A DNA stretch of 64,000 nt from Ziziphus jujuba (taxonomy: Eukaryota > Streptophyta > Magnoliopsida > Rosales > Rhamnaceae). A model generated the notes under the pieces. It was not told the origin of the DNA and made no database searches. It was given only the letters and a program-made list of their open reading frames with translations. Made by a program: the position numbers and the translations under genes. The stretch lies in contig NC_083383.1 in NCBI RefSeq assembly GCF_031755915.1, positions 17,845,001 to 17,909,000 on the forward strand. Reading direction: 5' to 3'. Numbering within the stretch: position 1 is the stretch's first letter; every line of letters begins with the position of its first letter. Positions 36,478 to 47,421 of the stretch are shown one piece after another.

Positions 36478-37340
36478 AAAATGTTTCTTTATATATCCAG
36501 GCCTGCGATAGTGATCACACATGGGCCTGCTTTTGCGAGGTCTATTGTCACTTGTTGAATTGATTCCACAAGATACAAGAACTAAGCATCTAAGGAAATT
36601 GGGACATTAGGGATGTTTTGATTTTCCATCATAATTTTCTTCTAACTTTCTTCTGGATGCACCTTGGAAAAAGCTTCTCAAACTGAGGGCAAAGGTCTCA
36701 TCCCAAGCACTCCCCCCTGACATCATCAAGATTCTTATATAACTCAAGTAGGAATTTTGAAACTCTATCCTTTTCAACAATTTTCTCGTATTTGGTTGCA
36801 TCCCCAAGGTAGTCCTAACTGAGGTCTTCAAAAACATCCAATTGTTGCTAGAAACGGGTGAGAATATTATAATATTGAGTGATGGAAAGATCACCTTGTT
36901 GCAGATCATGGAGTCTCCTTTTAATATCCAATAATTCTACTGCATTGTTGCTGTTGGAATTGGTTTCCTTTGATGCATCCTAAATCTCTTTTGCAATTCC
37001 ATGGAACATGAAATTCTGTCCAATTTCATTCTCCATGGTTGTAATCAACCATGACATCACCATATTGTTCTCAAATCTCCAAGTTCAAAATTTTGGGTCT
37101 TCTTTTTACGGAGGTTTTGCAGCACCAATGAGGTTTGTCATTTTTTCCCCTTCCTGATGTGAACATCATCACTGATTGAGCCAATTGAAGATAATTCTGT
37201 CCATTCAGCTTGTGATCAGTTATTGGAATAGCAATACTTTCGAATCCACCATGGCTGCTGTGAGTTTTTCCTTCTTAGTCAGAAGATATATCAGATATAG
37301 TGCTTTTGTCTGTGGTCATTCCATACTTGACCATTAACAA
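36478..37340 (-). pseudogene. Copia II gag region
   Basis: Minus-strand fragments match a plant Copia gag: QQGDLSITQYYNI near 36880, LDVFEDL and YLGDATKYEKIVEKD near 36800, and FLLE.YKNLDDV near 36720, ending in a partial zinc knuckle (CDHYRRPGYIKK) at 36490-36530. Stops and frame changes are frequent. Confidence 0.75.
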
Positions 37341-37356
37341 AAATTAATTTGGCTTA

Positions 37357-37374
37357 GAGAGTGTTTTGATACCA
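37357..37374 (-). other. primer-binding site of Copia II
   Basis: Minus strand reads TGGTATCAAAACACTCTC immediately after the 5' LTR. The first eight bases (TGGTATCA) are the usual complement of the 3' end of initiator tRNA-Met used by plant Copia elements. Confidence 0.88.
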
Positions 37375-37628
37375 TGAAGAAAACAACATAAGAGAAAATG
37401 CTTCTTTTTCTCATCTATTAGAATTGGAGAATTTACAAAGATAAATAGGAAATAAGTTTTCACAATTAGGGACCAACTCCTTAAATTTAGGAAGAAAAAC
37501 AGAAACTAAATAATTCTAATAACTAAGAAAAATAAATCCATGAGATTTGGATGCTAATTATCGTCCACTTTTTATTTTGAAAGAACAACCATACAATTAT
37601 TCTCTGATTGCAAATCTAGAATTTCGCA
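37375..37628 (-). repeat. 5' LTR of Copia II
   Basis: 254 bp, TG...CA, pairs with 29599-29856. Outer edge is followed by CTTAG at 37629-37633. Confidence 0.9.
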
Positions 37629-40600
37629 CTTAGCAACTACATCAGACATGCACTTACTTCACCTTTTCCCCACAAAATTTTTACATGTACATCATGAAAT
37701 TTATAAGGGTCATATAGGTGCTAGTTATAAAAAGCCATACTGTAGTGCAATGACGATCCCAGGACACTATTTTATGATAGCATTTGATTGCTTTTTTTTT
37801 TTTTTTTCTTTTTTTTTTCTTTTTTTTTTTGTGGTAATACATTGTTCTTAAATTTAAAATTTGGAAAGGGAAACGTCTAAACATCTTTTGCTATATCTAA
37901 CTCTAGTTAATAAAAATATTGGTAACTTATTAAAAAAATTTGAAATCTTCACTAAACTAGGTAGGATTAAATTTTCTTATTCATTTTTATTCAAAATTTT
38001 TAGAGAAAAATATAATTTCAATGATTTTGATAAATTTGATTTGCCGTTCACTCTTAATTTATTATAAATTTATAAAACAAAATAAACATTTATACTTTTT
38101 GAAGAAGAAAAAAAGTTGATTTTGACAGTAATTAATTAACTAAAGCAAATTAAATATTTTAATTGAAAGAAAACTAATTAGAAGAATATGTAACTAAATC
38201 CATAAATTTGGCCACTCAATTTATGTGTAATTAAAATAAAAAGTTGGTAGATATATAAGTATTTTAATAATCACCATTTTTGTTTTAATTCCATATTTCT
38301 TTTGTTGTTTTATTTGTTATACTGACAAATAATATAGTGGTTAAGTAATGATTATTTTGTTAAAAATTAATACATATTTTGATTATATTATATAGTTATT
38401 GTTGTAAAAAAAAAAAGTACAATATCGATTAAAAAAATACTAAAATAGAAAACAAAAGGACAAAAAAGTTAAATGTGCGGGTTTTGAGAGATAAATTAGT
38501 AAACACCCAAAAAAAATTTAAAAATTGAAAAACGAAATTGAGGTGGGAGGGCACGTGCCCCCTGAACCCCATGTGGGTCTGTCCATGTTACGATGCACTA
38601 TTGCAAGGTAAAAGTTGTCAAGTTGGAGAATTTTTTTTTTTTTGTTTGTTCCTCGAAACAAAGACTGGTAAAGTATATTTATAACACTAATTTACCGTGA
38701 ACCATTCCAGCCTTCTTATATCATCCATTCCCTAAATGATGATGCCTTAGGCTTCAGCTTGATGTTCCGGTGAATGATTCTCAGATTATGGAAGGTAAGA
38801 AAACTAGTCTTTGATGGATCTAGAGAGTAAGATCAAAGGGTGCAAAGCAAAGAACATTCTTAATTTTCATTGTGAATGTATTATGCTAAAGCAAATGACC
38901 TTTATATTTGTGAATGTAATTCTTTTACCTTTTTTATTTAATTATTAGAAAACAAGTTTATTTCATTAGTTAAGTGTTCTTGCATTTGATTGGAAAATAG
39001 ATAAAGTATCTATATTAATATATCGTATTTCTTCAATTTTTCTATTTTCACAAAAGAACATTTTATTTATATTTGAATCAAGTTGAGTTATAGTTTAAAA
39101 TAAGAAAATAAAATTCGTTTTAGGGAGGAGGGGTTAATTTATCTTTTTCATGTTAGTAAGAAGTTGAGAGACATTTGTTTTTAAATTAACAATTTCTCTA
39201 TATTCACAAAAAGATTTGAATCAAACTGAATGGTAATTTAAAATAAAAAAATAAAAGTTCATTTTTTTTGGGGGAGATGGATTAGTTTATCTTTTTCATA
39301 TTTGTAAGAAATTGAGAGGCATTCGTTTTTGAATTAATAAATCTCAAGCATACCTATCTTCGAATGAGAATTAGTTCCTTTTTTTTTTTTGTCGATTTAT
39401 CTTTTTCATGTTTGTAGAAGTTAAGTTGCATTCGCTTTAAAATTAATAATTCCCAAGCATACTATGTTCGAATGAAAAATTCTCATGGTTTTTAATTGGT
39501 GGTGTCAAAGTTTCTGATCAGTTTGTTATATGGGATAATGGCAGGATAAGATAAAAATAATCTCATATCCGTATTTAGCACCATTTTTGAAGAGATTAAA
39601 AATTTATAGATAAATAATTGAATATATGTCAATTAAATAATAATATATGCATACTTAATAGATATTCAGGTACATTAGATGGCAATCTTACATGATTATT
39701 TACTGTGAGTAATGTCTTTTTCTTTTTTTCTTTTTTTCTTTTTTTTTAACTTCAATCAAGGGTGTTTCAATATACTCATAAGAATTTTAAGGGTTTTGAT
39801 AAAAAAAAAAAAATTACAATAACTTTAATCATAATTCAGAAGAAAGAAAAATTAATATAGTAAAGATTTTTTTTTTTTTGGGTTAAAATTGTTTGTCAAA
39901 AATATCGATTTGGGGAACAGCCCAACTGATTATCATGGCTAAAACCTAATTTGTGGCCAAAATTGACATCGTGGCCCTTTTTTTTTATATTTTCCTATTT
40001 TTATTTTTTTAATTTTTTATTTAGTTAGCTTAATTTTTTAAGATTCATCTATTGAATCACTATTGATTCCGATAATTTAAATTAGTAGGATTTGAATTTA
40101 TTATTTATATCAAGTTTTGTGTATGACAATCAGCATAGGTGTAACTTTTGGCAAATCCCATTATAGCATCTCAAAGGCTAATTAATTGCAGCAGGTTTAA
40201 TTATGTATGGCATCAAAATACCAAGGCAATGCCAACCAATTAGAGCATACTACATAAGAAAATCACAATCCCTAATTTGTGTTTTAATTGTTCCTAATAC
40301 AAGTTCGTAAACTTTTTTCAATATATTACTAAAAATAAAATTCTAACAAGTTATCTTTAATTAGGAAAAAAAAAAAATTACTACTCCCTTGAACAATTTT
40401 GCTTTGAATGCGAAGTACAAGTTATTCCCCTTACTCTTCCCTATTTCTACATGAATAATCATATAGTTTTTTTCCTTTGAAAATCAAGTACAGTAGTATC
40501 CTGATACCCCCTTGCTCTCTTCCCCATTTCTTTTCCTCATCTCCTTTCCAGCAATTCATCAATAAGCAAAAGAATGATGAGCTATGAAAACCTTGTTCTC

Positions 40601-40871
40601 TCTTGAAGATCTCTAAACGGCTTTTCCCTACTAGAAATAAATTACACTTGAAAATGCAATCTCTTTACATCTTCTTCATGCATGCTTATATCTCATCTTT
40701 GTCGTAGTGTAATTTTTTTTTTTTTTTTTCTCCTTCTTTAATATCTATGTGTAGCTTAGGTGGTTTTGTAGAAGACCATTTTCCTCGACTCCCTATCTTG
40801 AGGACTACTAATCACCAGCTTCATAACACAAGCTCAGCTGCTCAGGTCTATAGCGTAATCAGCATCTTTCA
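37629..40871. other. intergenic region between Copia II and the boron transporter
   Basis: Begins with the right copy of the CTTAG target duplication (37629-37633). No gene recognised. AT-rich, with poly-T stretches (37793-37830, 39721-39750). A diverged repeat recurs at about 39040, 39180 and 39340, with shared text like TTTATCTTTTTCATGTTTGTAAGAA and AATTAATAATTCTCAAGCATA variants. The last part (40,500-40,870) is probably 3' UTR of the minus-strand transporter gene. Confidence 0.45.
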
Positions 40872-43800
40872 TTATATTCGTACAACATCTTCTGGGTGAA
40901 CCTGGACCAAATTTTCACCATTTTCATTATCAAATTGTTGCTACAAAGAAGTGTACATATTATCGAAGCAAGTTATGCCATGATAGGTATATTCGCCCAA
41001 TTGTATGAAATTCATGAGGTATATTAACCCAAATTACATGTAATTGGGCGCTTACACCTATTATAGCCAAATTTTATTGAAGCATATGTATAAAAGGTAG
41101 TGCATAATTTTCCTCTTTACCTGGGAGAACCTGTCTTCATTGTGGCTTACTGTTCTCAGCTTCAACTCTCCTCTACTGGTAGTCATTTCATCCAATACTT
41201 CAGCATCATAGATATCTTCAGCTGTATTATCGTTATCGGCATCAGGTAGATCTCTTTCCTGCTTCCATCAAAATAACAAAATAAGTATAATTAAAAAAAA
41301 AAAATTTCAGAAATCTTACTTTTGTAATAAAGGATACAGAAAGAAAAGATTAAGCAAGTTGGTTTCCATTCTTTGACCAGCTAAAGAAAAGATTATGGAG
41401 AAAACAATGTATAACATATGAATGCAGGGTAATAGCATGTATGCATTTTATAAAGTTTGATTTTCATTCATATATGTGACAAATTTTTCCCTTTGGTTGT
41501 TATATTTCCCTAATACATGTGCAACAAAGAGAGAGTGTTGATAATGAATTGTGTTCTAACTTGATATTTGTAGTTGTGCCACACTTCTTATTAGCTTAAG
41601 CTTTTGAAATCCATGATGAACAAGTTGATCAACATTTGATGGTGGTTTTTATGATGATAAGGAAAAGTAGAAAACAAAACTTGTATATTGACAAATGAAA
41701 GAGACAATGAGTATTACCGTGAGAGATATGCTTCGGTTACGGTGTGGAGCACCAGCAATTTCTTCATACTCAGATGCATCCAGTTCCTGAAGATGGTAAG
41801 GCTGGAATAGCTTGGGGAGCAAGCGTTCTCTTATGCTTATAAGAAGGAAGAATGGCACAGGGAACAATATTCCAGCTATAGGAATCCATGTCACCCCAAA
41901 ACAAATAAGAAGGTATACAAGTTGAAAGATTGTGAATATGGCGATGTACTTATATGGAACCTTTTCAACGTATGAGGCATGAGGGCCTTCCAATACCCTG
42001 CCAAGAAAATTTTTAAGAAGAAACAATATTAGCAAGAAAGTACCTATTTGGTGTCTAAAAATTTGCAGTTTGGTGATCAGTTTGTTTACACTATTGACAT
42101 AAAAATATTTCTATTGGGTATGAACTTAAACCAATGAGTTCTGTTACCATGATGAACTGGCATATATCGCTTTGAACAAATTTTTTATAACAACTGAGCT
42201 AAAACTTACTTGTACCGTCGGTCTGGCATGACAAAGAGCAGTGTAAACCTTTCCCAGAACTGACTCCCTGGGAGACTATCAATAGCCATGTATGCAAAAT
42301 ATCCCCAAAGAAGTGAAGTAGGTATCTTTTTTATTATTGGCATGGCCAAAGCTGCTAATCCCACTATCACAGACTGCATCAAGTTGCTCACTCTTTGTTC
42401 ATTGACCCGAACGGGCAAATAAGCATCGATATGTTTCTCAGGATCAAATTTGGTGTTTGAATCTCCTCCATCTTCAGCTTTCATTACAGCCTCTTTTAGG
42501 CCATCTAACTCAGTAGCCTGGAAAATAGATATATATATATATATATATATATAAGGTAATTATTATTAGCAAAAACACTTGCATTGGCACTTCGGAAGCA
42601 GAGAAAAACAGAGAAGCCTAGCTTAGAGAGTAGTGCCTACGGTTGGAGAGGCGTCCATCTCTATGAACACTGCTTGCATCTTCCCATAGATTTCAGTGTT
42701 GGTCGCTTGTTGTTTGATGCATTCCTTGGCACTCTTTACCATCCTCCGCCGGATTAGCTGCAGAGCAAGTTCAGTAATTTGCATCAGAACTCAATACTAA
42801 TCAATGTCGATAATCGATGTAATATACACATGGTGATGGTGCCGTAACCTACCCTCCTTCGGAGAACAGCAAGACTCTTGGTGTGCATAGGGGACTGTGG
42901 AAGGACACCATTTGAAGGAGGAAGACCAAGCAACCCACAAATCAAAGTCTGAAACAATAAAATGTAAATCAGGATCAAGTTAATCAATACAAAAAACAGA
43001 AATGTCAAATTTCATTATCAACATACCATGATACCGAGCAATAGCATATCGTAATGGTATGCAGATGGTTTCTTGAGATTAAACTCCTTCTGTTGTGCCA
43101 TTTGTGAAGCCACACTGTGGTCGAAAAAGTACAGTCCTGCAACCATCACGGCTGGTATAATAGCAGCGAAAATATATGCCACTGGAACGTTCGGCATGTC
43201 CTGCAATTTTGTTTTGTTTGCCAATATTAAGATCAAATTCATTCCCCAACTCTTCTGTTCCATTAAAAGCACAAAAGAATTTTCCCCTGTTTTGGGCCTA
43301 AAGTTTCAAATAAGAACCAAATTATATTAAAAAAAAAGATGTTGGATTGTTCTATAAAATTAACTTCTGAAATCCCCATTAAATTTATTACTTCTGACAT
43401 TACAGACCAACACAGAAAATCATGTTCCAGCCTTTTGGATTCAGACAGCCATGGAAATAAATATAAAAATTGTAGAATTCAATATTATTGAGAACTAAAA
43501 TGTTTAATTAGTAGGTAAAATCTAAGTTACCTTCATTACGCTCCAATGGTCTGTTGCTTCAGAGTCCCAGAAAAGTGGAGACCTGAGTCTCCTAGGAAGC
43601 CTGTCAGGAAGTCTACTAGGAACACTGTAAGACATTATTGTCCATAACAAAACCATGCAAGGAACACCATAATCTGCAATGAAACCGCGAATCGGTCCTG
43701 TATAGATAAAAAAATAAATAAATAAAAAAGGTAAGGAATTAAATATCCAATGAAAACACTAGAAAGATTTATTAACTTAGAGGATAAGAATTTAATTGAG

Positions 43801-44143
43801 TTCATAATTACCTGTACCATACTTCCATGATCTTGCTTTTCTGCTTTTAATGGCCGTATAAAGCAGACCGAAGGAGAAAATGATCGAAAGCAGTCCATTT
43901 GCATAGAGCCATTGGTATTCAAAGGCTTCCAAATTCGGATCTTCACGTTTGGGGATTCTAAATTCGTTTATGATTCCCTAAACATTCAACAAGCAAAATA
44001 ATTCTCTCATGGTTAGCTAAAATCTACCCATCTCATTGAAAAACCAAGATTTTTATCAAAATTATTTATACGAAGCTACTGAAAAAGAAAAAAGTAAATA
44101 TATGTATATATATATATATGTATGTATGTATATAAATATATGC

Positions 44144-44177
<34 letters not shown>

Positions 44178-45018
44178 ATATTACTTTAATGGCCTCTTGC
44201 ATAAACAGAACAGCAATCAACATGCCAAAAAGTTCCCCAGCAAGCCGTGTGAATCTGGTTATGATTGTACAAGCATTGAAAATTGCAAGAAGAACCAGAA
44301 AAAGCGCTGTCCAGACACAGACCCTGAAACATATTGTAAATGCATCCACGAATTGGATTCAAACTAAAAAAAATATAATCCCAAAAAGAAGTTCAAGAAC
44401 AGAATAAATTAAGTTTGATTTTCCGACGTACCAACCCGCCCAAGGTAAATACAGCTTTGGTCCCAACTGGTCATTATCTTTGCTGAAATTGTACAAATAA
44501 CTGTACATTATCACAGTTGGCTCTGCAACTCCCAAGATCAACAAAGGTTGTCCACCAAATATCGAATGGATGATTCCACAGAGTGCGGTAGAAGATAAAG
44601 TCTCTACTGTGCTCAATTTTCCATCTAAGAAAAAAAAAAAATCAGGCATTTTTATAGATTCAATCAAGCTATTGAACCAGAAACTTTTCGTTTGAGATAA
44701 GAAGGAAGTAAGAAATACCTGTTTCCCTGTTCAGTTGCTCTCCAAATGCAATAACGGGAAGCGCAGAAGCAAAGAAAATATATGCGGTTGGAGCCAATAT
44801 CCTTAAAAAGAACAAATTGAAAAGCAAAATGAATCAGAATCATATTATCCAAATGCAAAGCGGATGAGTTATGGTATGTAATTTTTTCTACTAAAAGATT
44901 ATGAACATGTATACCCAATATCAAAGCATGACGGACCAAACCAGTCATCCTTGTAACATGCTGCTCTTCCTTTGATGTCCTTGATTATTCCTTTAAATGG
45001 TCTTCTGAAGTTATCCAT
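40872..45018 (-). CDS. boron (borate) efflux transporter, BOR family (13 exons)
   Basis: SLC4-like borate exporter of the plasma membrane, moving boron out of cells. Exons in transcript order: 45018-44915, 44801-44719, 44624-44432, 44323-44185, 43977-43812, 43697-43531, 43200-43027, 42948-42853, 42757-42641, 42517-42210, 41997-41718, 41258-41121, 40901-40872. Phases agree throughout, giving 664 codons. Signatures: [110 protein letters not shown] and [17 protein letters not shown]. The 'PVRVNEQ' form and the short tail [17 protein letters not shown] place it with the BOR4/BOR6/BOR7-type proteins rather than BOR1/2. The last exon codes for VHPEDVVRI; if intron 12 is retained, the frame ends within about 17 codons instead. 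The stretch after DDW in exon 1 (FGPSCFDIG) is unlike relatives. Confidence 0.92.
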
Positions 45019-46600
45019 TAATGCTGATTCGAGAAAACCCAGAAAAATTGAAGTACCTGCTTGGGTTTGAATCACAAAGAGAATTAAGAAGAAAGAATTT
45101 TATATTGTATGAACCAAGTTTGCCAGGAAATAATAATGTCACATGTATAGCACCATAGAAGGAAACAGAGTGAGCATATATGATAAAGTATATAGAACAA
45201 ATAGACAGATTTTGTGAGATTCTCATGACACAACCGTCAAAGAAAAGAACGAAATGGAATTCCTATATAGCTTCAATATTTTTCAGGTAAAAAATATCGG
45301 ACCAGTCTATGGGCTGCATGTGATTCATATTCAGTACTAGGCTTATATTTTTTATATAATACATGCAAAAAGCATCTGCATAATGTTTCCTTTTTTTTTT
45401 TTTTTTTTTTGGTATGTTGCTGAAAAAAGTGTTCTGTATCCAATAGATATTAAATTATTGAACATGCATCGGATGCATTGATAAAAATAAAAAAATCAAA
45501 GTTCTTTGCAAATTAATGCAAGCTGAATTAACAAGAAACACACAAGTTAAATGAACAATCATCATGATATTATTCTCTGAGTATGATGAACAAACACACA
45601 TAATGCATTTTGACAGATTAAAACCTCAAAATGGATGCTGAAAAATATGGTAACGGTGTACTAAACGAAATTAAAGTTTGGTGCACAGAATGCAAAAAGT
45701 CACATTCTATCATTCTGTCAATACACTCAATTTGAAAAAAAACACACACCAAAGCACAAAGCCTGTTTGTCGTCGAATTTAATTCCCATCTTTTCTTGAC
45801 TACCAAACAACAAAAGCCCATCAAGGAAAAAAAAAAAGAAAAGAGAGAAGGATTTTCAGCCAGACGTTGATGAAAACATGAAAGTATTTAAAGTTTCCTC
45901 TCATAAGTCTGAACTTTTGAAACAGTGGTACTGGATTATGGTTTAAAAATGTCTATATATTTTAGAAGTTAAATGAATGAAAACACGAACAGCTCTAACA
46001 TAGAATCAAATTTTGTAGCCAAGCCACGGAAGGAAAATAGAAACAAGAGAATAAAAAAAGAAAACGACGTGCATGGAAATTAATAAAAAGGCAAGCCAGT
46101 CAAAAAGCAACAGGCCGGTCCTCAACCTGGAACATAAATTGATGAAGAGGGAGAATGCGGGAAAGCTCCGGCGCCGGAATTGTAAGTTCCCAGCAGGGAA
46201 GTTGCGCCGGAGATATCAGACTCCGGTGAGAGGGGGTCAGGGGAGAAATCCCACCCTTTTTTTTTTTTTTTTTTTCTCTCCTATTAATCAAATTATGCTA
46301 TTTTTTTTTATTTTTTTTTCTCTTACTAGAACGGTGGAGAGAGAGAGAGTGAGAGAGAGGTGGAGAGGTAAGGCTCTCAGGGAACTCCAAAGCTGGCTTC
46401 AAAATAAACTGGCCGCGTTTCGCGGGCTTGGTCCAAATGTGGGTCCGGCAAAATCGGGGAATATGATGACGTGGTGAGATCAGAATGGGGAAGAGGACTC
46501 GGCGGGTTCGGAGACCGCGTATGTTTTGTTCGTCTCTTTTGTTCCCTGTGTTTTTGCGTTGTGTATTTCGATGGGAAATTTTCGGTGGAAGCAGGACCAT
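45019..46600 (-). promoter_or_regulatory. probable 5' leader/promoter of the boron transporter
   Basis: A splice-acceptor-like AAGCAG|GTACTT at about 45050 lies 35 bases before the ATG on the minus strand, which would fit a 5' UTR intron. The unusually GC-rich block at 46130-46560 contains a (CT)n-type pyrimidine tract on the minus strand (46330-46370) and is the best candidate for the first non-coding exon or core promoter. No ATG-stop (ATGTAA) uORF like that described for BOR1 leaders was seen. Assignment rests on position and composition only. Confidence 0.35.
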
Positions 46601-47030
46601 GGGATGAGACAGATCATGGATGTTAACATGTACCTTAACTTTGAATTTTTTTTTTTTTTCCTTTTTCGTGTTATATATTTTTACCGCTTTCTTTAATTAT
46701 AATTATTATTATAGCTTAACCAAATCATATTTTCCATAATTGTCCAAAAATATTAACCATATATTATACATATATGTGTTGTTTAAAAAATGTGGATTAT
46801 ATATATATATATATATATATACGAGTCGTTTAGCCAAATCCATTAGTGATCAAATTGTGTAATTGATTGGACTCAAACAACACAAATATAATAATTTAGA
46901 GGGTATTAAAAGTTTGTGTGGTTTGGAAATAAAAAATATAAAATGCATCATAATTGAGTGTATTATATATCATTTTAAAAATTTTTATCAATGTTTTATA
47001 AGAATTTTATTGTAATTGAATAATATTATG
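46600..47030. other. intergenic AT-rich sequence
   Basis: No gene seen; contains a poly-T run near 46645 and a TA tract at 46799-46820. Confidence 0.5.
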
Positions 47031-47421
47031 GCCTTTTTGGTAAAAGAAAAAGCAACCGAAGAAAATTGATTTTTGAAATTTAGTTTTTTGGGATTTAATT
47101 TCTTGAGGATTTATTTTTCTCTTGATCTATTTGGTAAGTAAAAAAAAAGTTAGGATATATAAGTAATTAAATTTAATACTGTATAATAAATTAAGGATAA
47201 ATATATATTTTAAAAAAATTTTAAAACTATTTTCTTTAGAATTTTCAACATCTATATAGATGGAAATAATTTTTCACATATTTTTCTATATTGTTAGTAA
47301 TCTAATTTCTTGAACCCATACTTTTCCACCTCAAAATAAATATCCAAACAAAAAAAAGTTATCACTTTTCCAAAAAAATTAGTTTCTCACTAATTTTTTT
47401 TTTTACCCAAACATGCTGCTA
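47031..47421. mobile_element. possible MITE
   Basis: Left end GGCCTTTTTGGTAAAAGAA and reverse complement of the right end GCAGCATGTTTGGGTAAAAAA are similar, and the 390-bp AT-rich interior has no coding potential. A convincing target duplication was not found, so this is tentative. Confidence 0.35.

Larger units (their letters stand above)
29599..37628 (-). mobile_element. Ty1/Copia LTR retrotransposon II (8.0 kb with a nested insert)
   Basis: LTRs at 29599-29856 and 37375-37628 give TG...CA outer ends, flanked by a perfect CTTAG duplication. A primer-binding site abuts the 5' LTR and a purine tract abuts the 3' LTR. Gag, zinc knuckle, integrase, RT and RNase H remnants follow in Copia order on the minus strand. 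A 2.97-kb DNA element at 33511-36477 splits it, so the original length was about 5.06 kb. All coding parts contain stops. The LTRs differ at many positions by eye, so the insertion is not recent. Confidence 0.93.

Noticed and set aside
44036..44407. 123-codon plus-strand frame with Tyr/Ile repeats
   Set aside because: It is the antisense of a boron transporter exon joined to a TATG/TA microsatellite.
46073..46600. Open frames of 134 (+) and 100 (-) codons in the GC-rich block
   Set aside because: They run through poly-T and GA/CT simple sequence; the block is better explained as leader or promoter of the minus-strand boron transporter.
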